Part shown: one piece after another, positions 32,823 through 40,424 of the stretch
How positions within the stretch are numbered: position 1 is the stretch's first letter
Layout of the letters: every line of letters begins with the position of its first letter
Assembly: GCF_013391105.1 (NCBI RefSeq)
Contig: NZ_CP058335.1
Location: 1,178,001-1,242,000, forward strand
Direction: 5' to 3'
Length of the DNA: 64,000 bases
Source of the DNA: Natronomonas salina
GTDB lineage: Archaea > Halobacteriota > Halobacteria > Halobacteriales > Haloarculaceae
The notes under the pieces: generated by a model
Told to the model about the DNA's origin: nothing
Databases searched by the model: none
Seen by the model: only the letters and a program-made list of their open reading frames with translations
Made by a program: the position numbers and the translations under genes

Positions 32823-33200
32823 ATGAACCGACGGCACTTCCTCGGCGTCGCCACGACCGCGTCCCTGACCGGTTGCACCGGTTTCGTGGGCAACGAGGAG
32901 AACGGCGACCTCGACCTCACCGTCCAGAACGACCGCGACGGCCCGGTGTCCGTAGACGTCGAGGTCGTCGACGACGAGGGGACGACGCACGAGGAGGCGT
33001 CCAACCGGATCGACAGCGGCGTCGCCCGGAGCGCCCAGGTGACGGTCGGGTCGGCCGGCCGACACGAGGTGACTGTCTTCGGCGAGGACTGACGCGGGCA
33101 ACTCGCCTGGAACGTCGACACCTGCGCACTGTTCGACGGGACGGTCCGGGTCACCCCGGAGAGCGTCGAGGTGGCCGGCGAGTGCGCCGAGCCGAAGTGA
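32823..33200 (+). pseudogene. Small secreted lipoprotein interrupted by an in-frame TGA
   Basis: The start is ATG 32823 (MNRRHFLGVATTASLTGCTGF): a twin-Arg-like leader, then a lipobox LTGC. A soluble beta-rich domain follows (LDLTVQNDRDGPVSVDVEVVDDEG). At 33090-33092 a TGA interrupts the frame, but the same frame continues for another 35 codons, RGQLAWNVDTCALFDGTVRV to ECAEPK, ending at 33200. The rest is clearly protein-coding in composition (with two cysteines like a secreted domain), so I read one ORF with a nonsense codon or base error. A TATA box GGTTTTATCGG at 32791-32801 is correctly placed for the start. Function unknown. Confidence 0.7.
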
Positions 33201-33300
33201 ATCGGTCGTATTCGGCTTTCGTATCGGTAGAGAGTGGTTACCGTTCGTGACTTGCGCGGTCCGAAAAGGCTACGTCACGGACCCCAGATTATTCAATGGA

Positions 33301-34413
33301 GTGACAGAACGGATCCACAGTATCGACGCCACGCGCATCGTCGCGATGGCGTTCGTCGTCGCGATTCACACGGACCCGTTCCGCGGCCTGGGAGCGTACG
33401 GCAACCTGGCCAACTTCGCGATCGATTCGACGGCGCGGTTCGCCGTCCCCTTCTTCTTCCTGACGTCCGGCTACCTGTTCGCCGCCAAGACGGCCGATCG
33501 GAACACGCGGCAGTTCCTCGTCGAGCAGGTGCGGACGCTCGCCTCGCTGTACGTGTTCGGCCTGCTCCTCGCCGCACCTGTCTTCCTCGCGGGAGCGCTC
33601 GCAGACAGAGGAGCGGATGCGGGGAGCGTCGTCCGAACGGGCACCCAGGAGCTCGCCGGATTCGTCTCGCCGCTCGAACTGCTCTACTTCGGCAACTCCG
33701 TCTCGGAGATCCTCTGGTTCCTCCCGGCGCTGGGGTACTCGCTGGTCCTGATCTACGGCTTCGACAGGGTCGACGGGACCCGGTATCTGCTCCCGGTCTC
33801 GCTCGGATTGCACGTCGTCGGCCTCCTGGCGTCCAGTTACGGGCTGTTCCTCGACGTCCCGATCGAGCACCGGGACGCGCTGTTCTTCGGGTTCTTCTAC
33901 ACGAGCCTCGGCTACCACCTCGGCGCGAGTGATTGGCGCCCGGACGCCGACCGGAGTACGCTCTACCTCGGTGCGGCGGGCGCGTTCGCCGCGCTGAACG
34001 TCGTGGAGCGGTACGTGCTGGGGTACGTGCTGACGGGCGAGACGGTCACTCAGGGCGTCTACACCGCGAGCTACACGATCGGGACCGCGCTCTTCTCGAT
34101 CGCGCTGTTCCTGTTCCTCCTGGCGCGACCAGGGCTCGGCCAGCACACAGCACTGCCGTCGTGGGGGAAATCGGCTGTGGGGATCTACGTCGTCCACCCC
34201 GCGCTGCTGTACCCCCTGGAGCGCTCGGGGACGGCGCTGCGCTTGCTCGGGGTCGACGGTAGCGAGTCGGTCCTCTGGCACCTCCTCCTGACGCCCACGG
34301 TGTTCTTCGGGTCGTGGCTCGTCTACGTCGCAGTCCGGGAGTTGGGCGCCATCCAGGACGGCCAGGTCCGCCTTCCCGATGCGTGGTCGGTCCGGTCCGC
34401 CGATTCAGAGTGA
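33301..34413 (+). CDS. Acyltransferase 3 family membrane protein
   Basis: 370 residues from GTG 33301 (MTERIHSIDATRIVAMAFVV); another GTG at 33247 would add 18 residues. It shows the acyltransferase-3 pattern: RIxSIDATR then AFVVAIHTDPF (the early His of the family), FAVPFFFLTSGYLFA, about ten hydrophobic segments, and FYTSLGYHLGA in the middle. Family members acylate sugars and lipids at the membrane (O-acetylation of surface polysaccharides is typical). It sits between dapB and dapD on the same strand but is unrelated to lysine synthesis, so it looks inserted. Confidence 0.8.
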   Translation: MTERIHSIDATRIVAMAFVVAIHTDPFRGLGAYGNLANFAIDSTARFAVPFFFLTSGYLFAAKTADRNTRQFLVEQVRTLASLYVFGLLLAAPVFLAGALADRGADAGSVVRTGTQELAGFVSPLELLYFGNSVSEILWFLPALGYSLVLIYGFDRVDGTRYLLPVSLGLHVVGLLASSYGLFLDVPIEHRDALFFGFFYTSLGYHLGASDWRPDADRSTLYLGAAGAFAALNVVERYVLGYVLTGETVTQGVYTASYTIGTALFSIALFLFLLARPGLGQHTALPSWGKSAVGIYVVHPALLYPLERSGTALRLLGVDGSESVLWHLLLTPTVFFGSWLVYVAVRELGAIQDGQVRLPDAWSVRSADSE

Positions 34414-34473
34414 TTCCGTCCCGGAGCGAAGAATCCAACAGAGCCAAGGTCCGCGTTTTCGTCCCCCGAGGTA

Positions 34474-35310
34474 ATGAGCACACTCCAGAACGACGTCGAG
34501 GAACTGCAGCAGCGCTACGACGAGGGACTGACCGCCGACGAGGTCGGCGAGGAAGAACTGGCCGTCCTTGAGGAGTTCCTGCAGGCGCTCGAGGCCGGCG
34601 ACGTCCGGGCCGCCGAGAAGCGCGACGGCGAGTGGGAGGCCAACGAGTGGGTCAAGCAGGGCATCCTCCTGAACTTCGGCCTGCGCGACATCGAGACGCA
34701 CAGCCACGGCGGCGTCGACTACCACGACGTCCTGCCGCTGCGCGACACCTCGGACCTCCCCGAGCGCGGCACCCGGAACACCCCGGACGGCACCGTCGTC
34801 CGTCGCGGCGCCTACGTCGGCAGCGACGCCATCATGATGAGCCCGTCGTTCGTCAACATCGGCGCGTACGTCGGCGACGGCACGCTCGTCGACTCCTGCG
34901 ACACGGTCGGCTCGGCGGCCCAGATCGGCGACGACGTCAAGCTCGGCGCGAACACGCTCATCGGCGGCGTCCTCGAACCCGTCGAGGCCGCGCCGGTCGT
35001 CGTCGAGGACGGTGTCGCACTGGGCGCCGGCTGTCGCGTGACCTCCGGGTTCGTCGTCGGCGAGAACAGCGTCGTCGGCGAGAACACGCTGCTGACGCCG
35101 CGCATCCCGGTCTACGACCTCGTCGAGGAGGAGATCCTCTTCGGCCACCTGCCGCCGGAGCGGCGCGCGTTCACCCGGTTCGTGGAATCGAGCGTCGGTG
35201 ATCACGACCTCTTCGAAGGCGGCGCCTACAAGCCCGCCGTCGTCGCGACGGACGTCGAGGACGAGACGCTGGAGGCGACCCAGCGCGAGGACGCGCTGCG
35301 CGGCAATTGA
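34474..35310 (+). CDS. dapD: 2,3,4,5-tetrahydropyridine-2,6-dicarboxylate N-succinyltransferase
   Basis: 278 residues. The N-terminal helical part is followed by a left-handed beta-helix, with hexapeptide-like rungs VVRRGAYVGSDAIMMSPSFVNIGAYVGDGTLVDSCDTVGSAAQIGDDVKLGANTLIGGVL; the MSPSFVNIGAYV and DSCDTVGSAAQIG blocks are the DapD signature. It succinylates tetrahydrodipicolinate. Downstream genes of this route (dapE, dapF, and an aminotransferase) are not in the window; the next gene is a vapB antitoxin. A CGTTTTCG stretch about 20 bp upstream may be part of its own promoter. Confidence 0.93.
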   Translation: MSTLQNDVEELQQRYDEGLTADEVGEEELAVLEEFLQALEAGDVRAAEKRDGEWEANEWVKQGILLNFGLRDIETHSHGGVDYHDVLPLRDTSDLPERGTRNTPDGTVVRRGAYVGSDAIMMSPSFVNIGAYVGDGTLVDSCDTVGSAAQIGDDVKLGANTLIGGVLEPVEAAPVVVEDGVALGAGCRVTSGFVVGENSVVGENTLLTPRIPVYDLVEEEILFGHLPPERRAFTRFVESSVGDHDLFEGGAYKPAVVATDVEDETLEATQREDALRGN

Positions 35311-35335
35311 TCACGGTCCCGCCGAAACCTTATCT

Positions 35336-35353
35336 GTGTACGTACACGTACAC
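35336..35353 (+). promoter_or_regulatory. Palindromic operator of the vapB promoter
   Basis: GTGTACGTACAC (35336-35347) is a perfect palindrome, continued by GTACAC. It lies between a TATA-like ACCTTATC (35327-35334) and the vapB ATG at 35360, so a bound VapB/VapBC complex would block initiation, the usual autoregulation of TA pairs. Confidence 0.55.
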
Positions 35354-35359
35354 GGCTAT

Positions 35360-35623
35360 ATGGGGACGAAGACGATATCGCTCGCGGACGATGCCTACGA
35401 GAAACTCAAGGCCCACAAGCGCGAGGGCGAGAGCTTCAGCGACGTCGTCCGGCGTCTCACCGGCGGCGTCACGCTCTCGGAATACTACGGCGCTCTCGAC
35501 GACGAGACGGCCGACGAACTCGAGGGGATCATCGAGGAGCGCCGAGAAGGACGCTCCGAGACACACCGCGAACGGGTCGATCGGTTCGTCAACGAGTTCG
35601 ATGGGTCAGGTACCCACCTCTAA
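35360..35623 (+). CDS. vapB: VapB-type antitoxin
   Basis: 87 residues from ATG 35360 (MGTKTISLADDAYEKLKAHK). The N-terminus is the short DNA-binding part of archaeal VapB/UPF0330-like antitoxins (TISLADDAYEKLKAHKREGESFSDVVRRL), followed by an acidic helical C-terminus that normally wraps around VapC. It has lost its native end: codons from about GSGTHL onward and the TAA stop at 35621-35623 lie inside the right-end hairpin of a TnpB element. Its toxin partner vapC is 1.4 kb downstream, beyond the element. The preceding palindrome suggests autoregulation. Confidence 0.82.
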   Translation: MGTKTISLADDAYEKLKAHKREGESFSDVVRRLTGGVTLSEYYGALDDETADELEGIIEERREGRSETHRERVDRFVNEFDGSGTHL

Positions 35624-35632
35624 AGGGGTGGG
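35613..35632. repeat. Right-end hairpin of TnpB element 1, hosting two convergent stop codons
   Basis: CCCACCTC, TAAA, GGGGTGGG: an 8-bp stem with one G-T pair. The vapB stop (TAA 35621-35623) and the tnpB stop (CTA on plus, 35620-35622) both lie in it. Confidence 0.7.
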
Positions 35633-36876
35633 CTTGTCAGTGGACTCCCGCTCTGACCACCCGTGTCGGTGGCAGGCGTAAACTCGCCGTTCGCGTGCAG
35701 CGTCCCTGACTTCAGGGCCACCTGACAGTCGGCCCCTCCAGGGCCAGACGTGTGCCAGCCCTGGAGCAATCGCCACCCGATATTTCGGGCGGCATTGTAG
35801 TCGGCGTGCAGTTCCTTCCCGCATTCAAGGCACTCGAACTCATCGCCGTCACGGTTGTGCTCGTGGGTGAACCCACAGGTCGAGTGACTGCAGCGCTGAC
35901 TCGTGTAGGCGGGGGCGACTGTGGCCACCAGAATGCCGTGTTCTTCGGCCTTGTACTCGGTGTACTGCTGGATCGTCCGGAAGGCCCACTGCTGGAACTT
36001 CGAGGCACTCGAGATCCTCTCGCAGATGTTCGTTAAATCCTCGAATGCAATCGCAGCACAGTCGTGTTGACGGGCCTCCTGAACGATGGCTTTCGAGACC
36101 CGATGGAGATAGTCGTCGCTCCATCGCCCGAACCGATTACCGACGCGCTGGATGGTGAGGTGGGCCGACCGCGTCCCTGTCTGCTGGAGGCGCCCGCGTC
36201 GCCGTTCGTACTCGCGACGCTTGTGATTCAGTAAGTCGGCGTTGCCGAGGAACTGTCCTGTGCTGGTGACGGCCAGAGAGCCATCCACATTGAGGTCGAC
36301 GCCGAGAACCACTCCGTTCTCAACAGTCGACACGTCCGTCTCCGGCTCCTTCTCGATGGCAACATGGAGGTAGTACTCACCGTTCCGCTTGTGCAGCGTC
36401 GCTTCCTTGCGCTCCCACTCCTCACGGTCCCAGTACTCTTCGAACGGCGTCCCTGTCTCGTCTGCGGGCGTGACATAGTCGGCACGAACACGCCCATCGA
36501 CAGTAGCGAGTGTGCAGTGTTCGTCATTGTACGTGATGGTGCGGTGGCCGTAGACGACGACCGACCCGCGGAACGTGGGTTTACTCGTCGTGGCCCCCTC
36601 GAATAGTCGGTCCTGAGAGTTGGCAAGAGCTTCGGCAGCGAGCCGCCGCGCCGATTGGACGTGATTCGAGTGGAGGTCGGTCTGTGCGCGTACCTCATCG
36701 TAGGTTGCAGCGTTGAGGACACGTTGGTCAGTGGTGATGTCGCAAGGGTCGTCGGCCCATCCGTAATCCGCAACGTACTGAGCAGCCTCGCGAAATTGCT
36801 CGAACGTCGCATCAAGCACGCTGTGAGCGTCCGCTGGCACGTCGAGTTTCACCTGGATGTTCCGGACGACCGTCAC
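35620..36876 (-). CDS. tnpB: TnpB (RNA-guided endonuclease family, IS1341 type)
   Basis: 418 residues from GTG 36876 (MTVVRNIQVKLDVPADAHSV); the frame is open to 36954. All three RuvC acidic sites are seen: VLGVDLNVDGSLAVT (Asp), AAIAFEDLTNICE (Glu) and ADYNAARNIGWRLL (Asp), with the zinc ribbon CSHSTCGF...CLECGKE just before the last. A TATA-like CTTTAAGTAC at about 36899-36908 is 23-32 bp upstream of 36876, which supports this start. TnpB proteins use a right-end RNA to cut DNA and help retain the element. No TnpA is encoded here, so the element needs one in trans to move. Confidence 0.85.
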   Translation of the reverse strand: MTVVRNIQVKLDVPADAHSVLDATFEQFREAAQYVADYGWADDPCDITTDQRVLNAATYDEVRAQTDLHSNHVQSARRLAAEALANSQDRLFEGATTSKPTFRGSVVVYGHRTITYNDEHCTLATVDGRVRADYVTPADETGTPFEEYWDREEWERKEATLHKRNGEYYLHVAIEKEPETDVSTVENGVVLGVDLNVDGSLAVTSTGQFLGNADLLNHKRREYERRRGRLQQTGTRSAHLTIQRVGNRFGRWSDDYLHRVSKAIVQEARQHDCAAIAFEDLTNICERISSASKFQQWAFRTIQQYTEYKAEEHGILVATVAPAYTSQRCSHSTCGFTHEHNRDGDEFECLECGKELHADYNAARNIGWRLLQGWHTSGPGGADCQVALKSGTLHANGEFTPATDTGGQSGSPLTSPPL

Positions 36877-36978
36877 ACCGCCCGTTGGCTGCGTTATCGT
36901 ACTTAAAGGTTGGAACGGGACCGAGGAGTCGGTCTTGCTAGTACCGAGGAACATTGTACTGGAGCGGACACGCTTCCT

Positions 36979-36998
36979 CCCACGGCTGAAGCCGTGGG
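36979..36998. repeat. Left-end hairpin of TnpB element 1
   Basis: CCCACGGCTGAAGCCGTGGG, an 8-bp perfect stem with a short loop. Matching hairpins lie at 55269-55288 and, with an extra A, at 48233-48253. Confidence 0.7.
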
Positions 36999-37016
36999 TT
37001 TCCGCGCTGCGATTTT

Positions 37017-37406
37017 ATGATACTGGATTCGACGTTCCTCATCGACGTCCTTCGCGGTCGTGAGGAGGTCACTGACCGCGTCGAAGAGTTGGATGCCAGC
37101 GGAGCTCCAGCTGTCAGTTCGGTGACCGTGATGGAGCTCTGGGAGGGGATCCAGCTGGCCGATGCGAGCGAAAGCGAACGAAGAGCGGTCGAGAATCTCC
37201 TGACCGATATCGACGAGTTCGCCTTCGACAGGGACTGTGCGATGACCGCAGGTCGAATCAACGCTGAACTGGTCCAGGCCGGTACCCCGGTCGATACGAC
37301 CGACGTGATGATCGCGGCGACCGGGCTGGTGTACGACCGGCCGGTCGTGACGCGGAACGTCAGCGATTTCGAACGCGTTCCAGACCTCGAGGTCGTCTCC
37401 TACTGA
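37017..37406 (+). CDS. vapC: VapC-type PIN-domain ribonuclease toxin
   Basis: 129 residues beginning MILDSTFLIDVLRGREEV. The PIN domain is complete: Asp in LDSTFLID (residue 4), Glu in SVTVMELWEG, Asp in VDTTDVMIAATG (about residue 97) and the last acidic site NVSDFERV. VapC enzymes cut RNA, often tRNA or rRNA. The start ATGA at 37017 contains TGA, where a vapB stop would normally overlap, so vapB and vapC were adjacent before the TnpB element went in. It is cut off from the vapB promoter by 1.4 kb of opposite-strand DNA, so its current expression is doubtful. Confidence 0.87.
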   Translation: MILDSTFLIDVLRGREEVTDRVEELDASGAPAVSSVTVMELWEGIQLADASESERRAVENLLTDIDEFAFDRDCAMTAGRINAELVQAGTPVDTTDVMIAATGLVYDRPVVTRNVSDFERVPDLEVVSY

Positions 37407-37464
37407 TTTCCCCTTGCGCCTGCGGGCTCCGCCTTTATCCCTCCACGGCACCAAGTCCGGACGC

Positions 37465-37902
37465 ATGTCAGAACACGAGCTGGCCTCCGAGTTCGAGGAC
37501 TTCCAAGGGGATCTGCCGGACAGCGTCGACCAAGCCGCGGTCGACCGGATGCGGCTGGTCGCCCGCCTCCTGGACGACGCGGTCCGCGTCCCGGGGACGG
37601 ACTACCGCATCGGGCTCGACCCGATCATGGGCGCCGCGCCGATCGCCGGCGACGTCGTCACCGGGCTCGTCTCGCTGTACATCGTCGCCGAGTCCGCCCG
37701 CCTCGGAGTCTCCTACCAGACGCTGCTGAAGATGATGCTGAACGTCTCCATCGACGTCGGCGGCGGGTCCATCCCGGTCCTCGGGACGCTGTTCGACGCC
37801 GCCTGGAAGTCCAACCAGCGGAACGTCAAGCTCCTCGTCGACGAGCTCAAGGAGCAGGCGAACCGCGCCGACCAGGAGCCGAAGACGATCGACGTCGACT
37901 GA
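37465..37902 (+). CDS. DUF4112 domain protein
   Basis: 145 residues from ATG 37465 (MSEHELASEFEDFQGDLPDS). The DUF4112 core is recognised from LLDDAVRVPGTDYRIGLDPIMGAAPIAGDVVTGLVSLYIVAESARLGV, then a hydrophobic segment and VGGGSIPVLGTLFDAAWKSNQRN. The two hydrophobic stretches suggest membrane association. Its function is unknown. It lies downstream of vapC, and the gene at 37904 is convergent with the stops almost touching (37902 / 37904). Confidence 0.8.
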   Translation: MSEHELASEFEDFQGDLPDSVDQAAVDRMRLVARLLDDAVRVPGTDYRIGLDPIMGAAPIAGDVVTGLVSLYIVAESARLGVSYQTLLKMMLNVSIDVGGGSIPVLGTLFDAAWKSNQRNVKLLVDELKEQANRADQEPKTIDVD

Positions 37903-37903
37903 A

Positions 37904-38236
37904 CTACTCGGAAGCGTCGCCAGCGTCCGACTCCGATCCCGACGCCGATTCGGGATTCGTGCCGCCGCTCGCGTTCTCCGCCTCGTTCTCACCTTCGTCG
38001 CCCGTGTCTTCGATCTCGATCGTCGTCGCGCCGTCGAGCCCGTCCGTCGTCTCGTCGTCGTCGTCGTCGGGACGCGAGACGCCGGGGCCGAACGCGAGGG
38101 AGAACGCGACGCGGTTCGCGCCGAAGACGCTGCGCACGGTCGCGCCGAAGGGGCCGAACGCGGCCCCGAACACCGTCTCGATCGGTTCCCTCTCCGAGCG
38201 AGGCTCCTCGTCCCGTTCGCGGCTCCGTTCCGTCAT
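37904..38236 (-). CDS. Small acidic-tailed protein, unknown
   Basis: 110 residues from ATG 38236 (MTERSRERDEEPRSEREPIE). The first half has a compact, fairly hydrophobic segment VFGAAFGPFGATVRSVFGANRVAFSLAFGPGV, possibly a membrane-associated or oligomerising region. The second half is low-complexity Asp/Glu/Ser-rich. No family recognised. It is divergent from htpX, with about 120 bp between. An upstream in-frame ATG at 38359 exists but overlaps the htpX start and would yield an unlikely N-terminus. Confidence 0.6.
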   Translation of the reverse strand: MTERSRERDEEPRSEREPIETVFGAAFGPFGATVRSVFGANRVAFSLAFGPGVSRPDDDDDETTDGLDGATTIEIEDTGDEGENEAENASGGTNPESASGSESDAGDASE

Positions 38237-38358
38237 ATCCGCGGGTTCTTCGCCGATCGGCTGAAGCTTTTCGGTCGGAATCGGTCGATTCTGCACGACC
38301 CCTGCTAGCACGAGCGCCAGAAGCAATTTCACCAGTACTCGCCAATCCTCTGGATACA

Positions 38359-39195
38359 ATGAGACACGCAGGCCTGAAAGCCAGAATGGCGGTCGTGGGG
38401 AGCGTCCTGTTCGCCTTCTACGCGTTCCTCGCGCTCGTCGCCTTCGCGATGGGCGCCGGCCCCGTCCTGATCGGGATCGGGACCGTCCTGTTCGTCGGCT
38501 TCCAGTACGTCGTCGGCAAGAAGGTCGCGCTGTGGAGCGTCGGCGCCGAGGACATGCCCGAGGACCGGTATCGCGGCGTCCACGAGTCCGTCGAGCGCCT
38601 CAGCGACGAGATGGACCTCGAGAAGCCGCGGCTGATGGTCGCCGAGATGGGCGTGCCGAACGCCTTCGCGGTCGGCCGGCGCGGCGCGGGCGTCGTCGTG
38701 GTCTCGACGGAACTGATGGAGGCCCTCGGCCGCGACGAACTGGAGGCCGTCCTCGCCCACGAGCTGGCGCACATCGACAACCGCGACGTCGTGACGATGG
38801 TGCTGGGCCAGTCCATCGCGTCGATGCTCGGCCTCGCCGTCCAGTTCGCCATCCTGTTCACGAACGACCGCGGTATCGGGAACTTCCTGCTGGCGTACGT
38901 CGCCGGCATCGTCGTCCAGATGGTCGCGATGGTGTTCGTCCTCGCCATCTCGCGGTACCGCGAGTACGTCGCCGACGCCGACGCCGCCCGCCACGTGGGC
39001 GGCGACGCGATGGCCGGCGCCCTCCGGAAGATCGCGGCCGCGGGCGAGCGTACCGACAACGACGTCAGTGACAACGTCTCGGCGCTCTGCATCTTCGGCG
39101 GCGAGCGCTCGGCCCTGGAGAAGGTGTTCGCGACCCACCCGCCGATCGAGAAACGCATCGAGGCGGTCCAGGGCGTCGACCGCGAGTTCTACTGA
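38359..39195 (+). CDS. htpX: HtpX-like M48 family membrane metalloprotease
   Basis: 278 residues. Two N-terminal membrane helices (VLFAFYAFLALVAFAMG and VLIGIGTVLFVGFQYVVG) are followed by the zinc motif VLAHELAHIDNRD (HExxH, near residue 133); a hydrophobic pair lies at about residues 145-198; the third ligand Glu is in REYVADADAARHVGG. HtpX-type proteases degrade damaged membrane proteins with the active site facing the cytoplasm. It is likely monocistronic: the upstream gene is divergent and the downstream pair convergent. Confidence 0.9.
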   Translation: MRHAGLKARMAVVGSVLFAFYAFLALVAFAMGAGPVLIGIGTVLFVGFQYVVGKKVALWSVGAEDMPEDRYRGVHESVERLSDEMDLEKPRLMVAEMGVPNAFAVGRRGAGVVVVSTELMEALGRDELEAVLAHELAHIDNRDVVTMVLGQSIASMLGLAVQFAILFTNDRGIGNFLLAYVAGIVVQMVAMVFVLAISRYREYVADADAARHVGGDAMAGALRKIAAAGERTDNDVSDNVSALCIFGGERSALEKVFATHPPIEKRIEAVQGVDREFY

Positions 39196-39201
39196 CCGGG
39201 T

Positions 39202-39543
39202 TCACCGACCTTCGGCGTCGACGTAGTCGACGAGTTCCGCTACCGTGGAGTCGACGACCTCGCTCTCGAGGGATCCCTGCCAGTGCTGGACGTCGTCGTG
39301 CTCGAGCGTCTCGACGCTCCAGGGGATGACGCGGCTGCGTTCCGGCGTGCCACCTCTTAGCCACGCCGCCTCCGGAATCTCGACCAGATCGTCGTGCCAA
39401 GTCCGGGTCGTCAGCGCCAGGACGATGTACTGTTCCCCGTGGTAGGGGTGTGACTCGTCACTGACGACCAGCCACGGCCAGGCGTACTCCTCGCCCTTGA
39501 ACGGGTCGTCCCCGTACAGCACGTCCCCGCGGTCGAAGCTCAT
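39202..39543 (-). CDS. PemK/MazF-type toxin-like protein
   Basis: 113 residues (MSFDRGDVLYGDDPFKGEEY). The MazF/PemK beta-barrel order is visible: GDVLYGDDPF at the start, then WPWLVVSDESHPYHGEQYIVLALTTR, and VIPWSVETLEHDDVQHWQGSL. It overlaps by 4 bp with an upstream winged-helix gene, the arrangement expected of a toxin after its antitoxin. MazF-like toxins are RNases, but I cannot judge whether this one is active. It is convergent with htpX, 6 bp apart. Confidence 0.72.
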   Translation of the reverse strand: MSFDRGDVLYGDDPFKGEEYAWPWLVVSDESHPYHGEQYIVLALTTRTWHDDLVEIPEAAWLRGGTPERSRVIPWSVETLEHDDVQHWQGSLESEVVDSTVAELVDYVDAEGR

Positions 39544-39902
39544 CCGTCGACGTTCGGGTGCGGTTCGTCCGGCGCGTGTTCGCGCCAGCTCTCAGGGTCC
39601 TCCTCCCCGAACCGGTCGTTGAGGCGACGCGTCGCTCGCTGGTAGGTGCCGAACGAGCGGATCCGCTCGGGGTCGCCGAGCGCCCAGTACTCGCCCTTGT
39701 GTCGGACCAGCCCGCGGTCCTCGAGGCGCGAGAGGACGGTCCCGATGGAGTTCCGATCGATCCCGGTCTCCTCGGCGATCTCCGCGGCCGTGAACGCCTT
39801 GTCGTCGTTCTCGATGAGGAAGAGCAGTACCGTCTCGGGGTTGCTCGGCTCCTCGAGATCCTCCGCCGAACTCGAATCGAACCGCTCGATGTCGATCGGC
39901 AT
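39540..39902 (-). CDS. Winged-helix (MarR-like) protein, probable antitoxin/regulator
   Basis: 120 residues from ATG 39902 (MPIDIERFDSSSAEDLEEPS). The winged helix reads ETVLLFLIENDDKAFTAAEIAEETGIDRNSIGTVLSRLEDRGLVRHKGEYWAL. Its C-terminus ends with a basic helix RATRRLNDRFGEE and an acidic tail. It overlaps the PemK/MazF-like gene by 4 bp, so they form a pair. A TATA-like ATTTATT on the minus strand lies at about 39923-39930, 21-28 bp upstream. Whether it binds the toxin is inferred from position only. Confidence 0.75.
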   Translation of the reverse strand: MPIDIERFDSSSAEDLEEPSNPETVLLFLIENDDKAFTAAEIAEETGIDRNSIGTVLSRLEDRGLVRHKGEYWALGDPERIRSFGTYQRATRRLNDRFGEEDPESWREHAPDEPHPNVDG

Positions 39903-39951
39903 GTCCGTCAGTACGTCCGGAGCGGAATAAATGTAACTAGTGTAAGTGATG

Positions 39952-40359
39952 TCACTCGCTCGGTTCGCGGACGGCCATCCCGGCGATGAAATCGGTGAGG
40001 TCCGTCGCCGAGATGATGCCGATGACCTCACCATCGTCGTCGACGACGGGGAAGTGGCTGATACCGCGCTCGACCATCTCGCTGGCGATCTCCGGGATCG
40101 GTCGGTCGGGGTCCGTCGTGACGATCTCGGTGGTCATGTGGTCGCCGACGGTGGTCGTGTCCTTCGGCGTCCCCTCGGCGACGATCTTCACGAAGTCCGT
40201 CGAGGTGAGGATGCCGATGGGCTGGCAGTCGTCGTCGATGGCGACGATCGAGCGGATTCCCTCCTCGAGCATGGCGTCGGCGACCTCCTCGACCGCCGTC
40301 TCGGGGTCGACCGTCAGCACTGGCGCGGTCATCAGCTGGCGGACGTCGATGTCGGACAT
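39952..40359 (-). CDS. CBS-domain pair protein
   Basis: 135 residues (MSDIDVRQLMTAPVLTVDPE). Two CBS domains: VRQLMTAPVLTVDPETAVEEVADAMLEEGIRSIVAIDDDCQPIGILTSTD and GDHMTTEIVTTDPDRPIPEIASEMVERGISHFPVVDDDGEVIGIISATDL. Such proteins sense adenine nucleotides or SAM and are common as free-standing sensors in haloarchaea. It is upstream of and on the same strand as the HTH-toxin pair, 49 bp away, so some cotranscription is possible. Confidence 0.88.
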   Translation of the reverse strand: MSDIDVRQLMTAPVLTVDPETAVEEVADAMLEEGIRSIVAIDDDCQPIGILTSTDFVKIVAEGTPKDTTTVGDHMTTEIVTTDPDRPIPEIASEMVERGISHFPVVDDDGEVIGIISATDLTDFIAGMAVREPSE

Positions 40360-40424
40360 ATGGGTACCATTCACCAGGTCGGGGATTAACCTTGTCCTCG
40401 GGTCCAATCTCGCTGGAACGGGCC

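Larger units (their letters stand above)
35605..37013 (-). mobile_element. IS1341-type (IS200/IS605 family) TnpB element 1
   Basis: Approximate limits. The right-end hairpin is at 35613-35632 and the left-end hairpin at 36979-36998, with one tnpB between them and no tnpA. The end hairpins match those of element 2 at 55.2-56.7 kb. It sits between vapB and vapC. I see no target duplication, as expected for this family. The exact ends need comparison with an empty site. Confidence 0.72.

Noticed and set aside
38237-38359. Longer start (38359) for the small acidic-tailed protein
   Set aside because: It would begin at the htpX start codon on the other strand and include the whole divergent promoter region.
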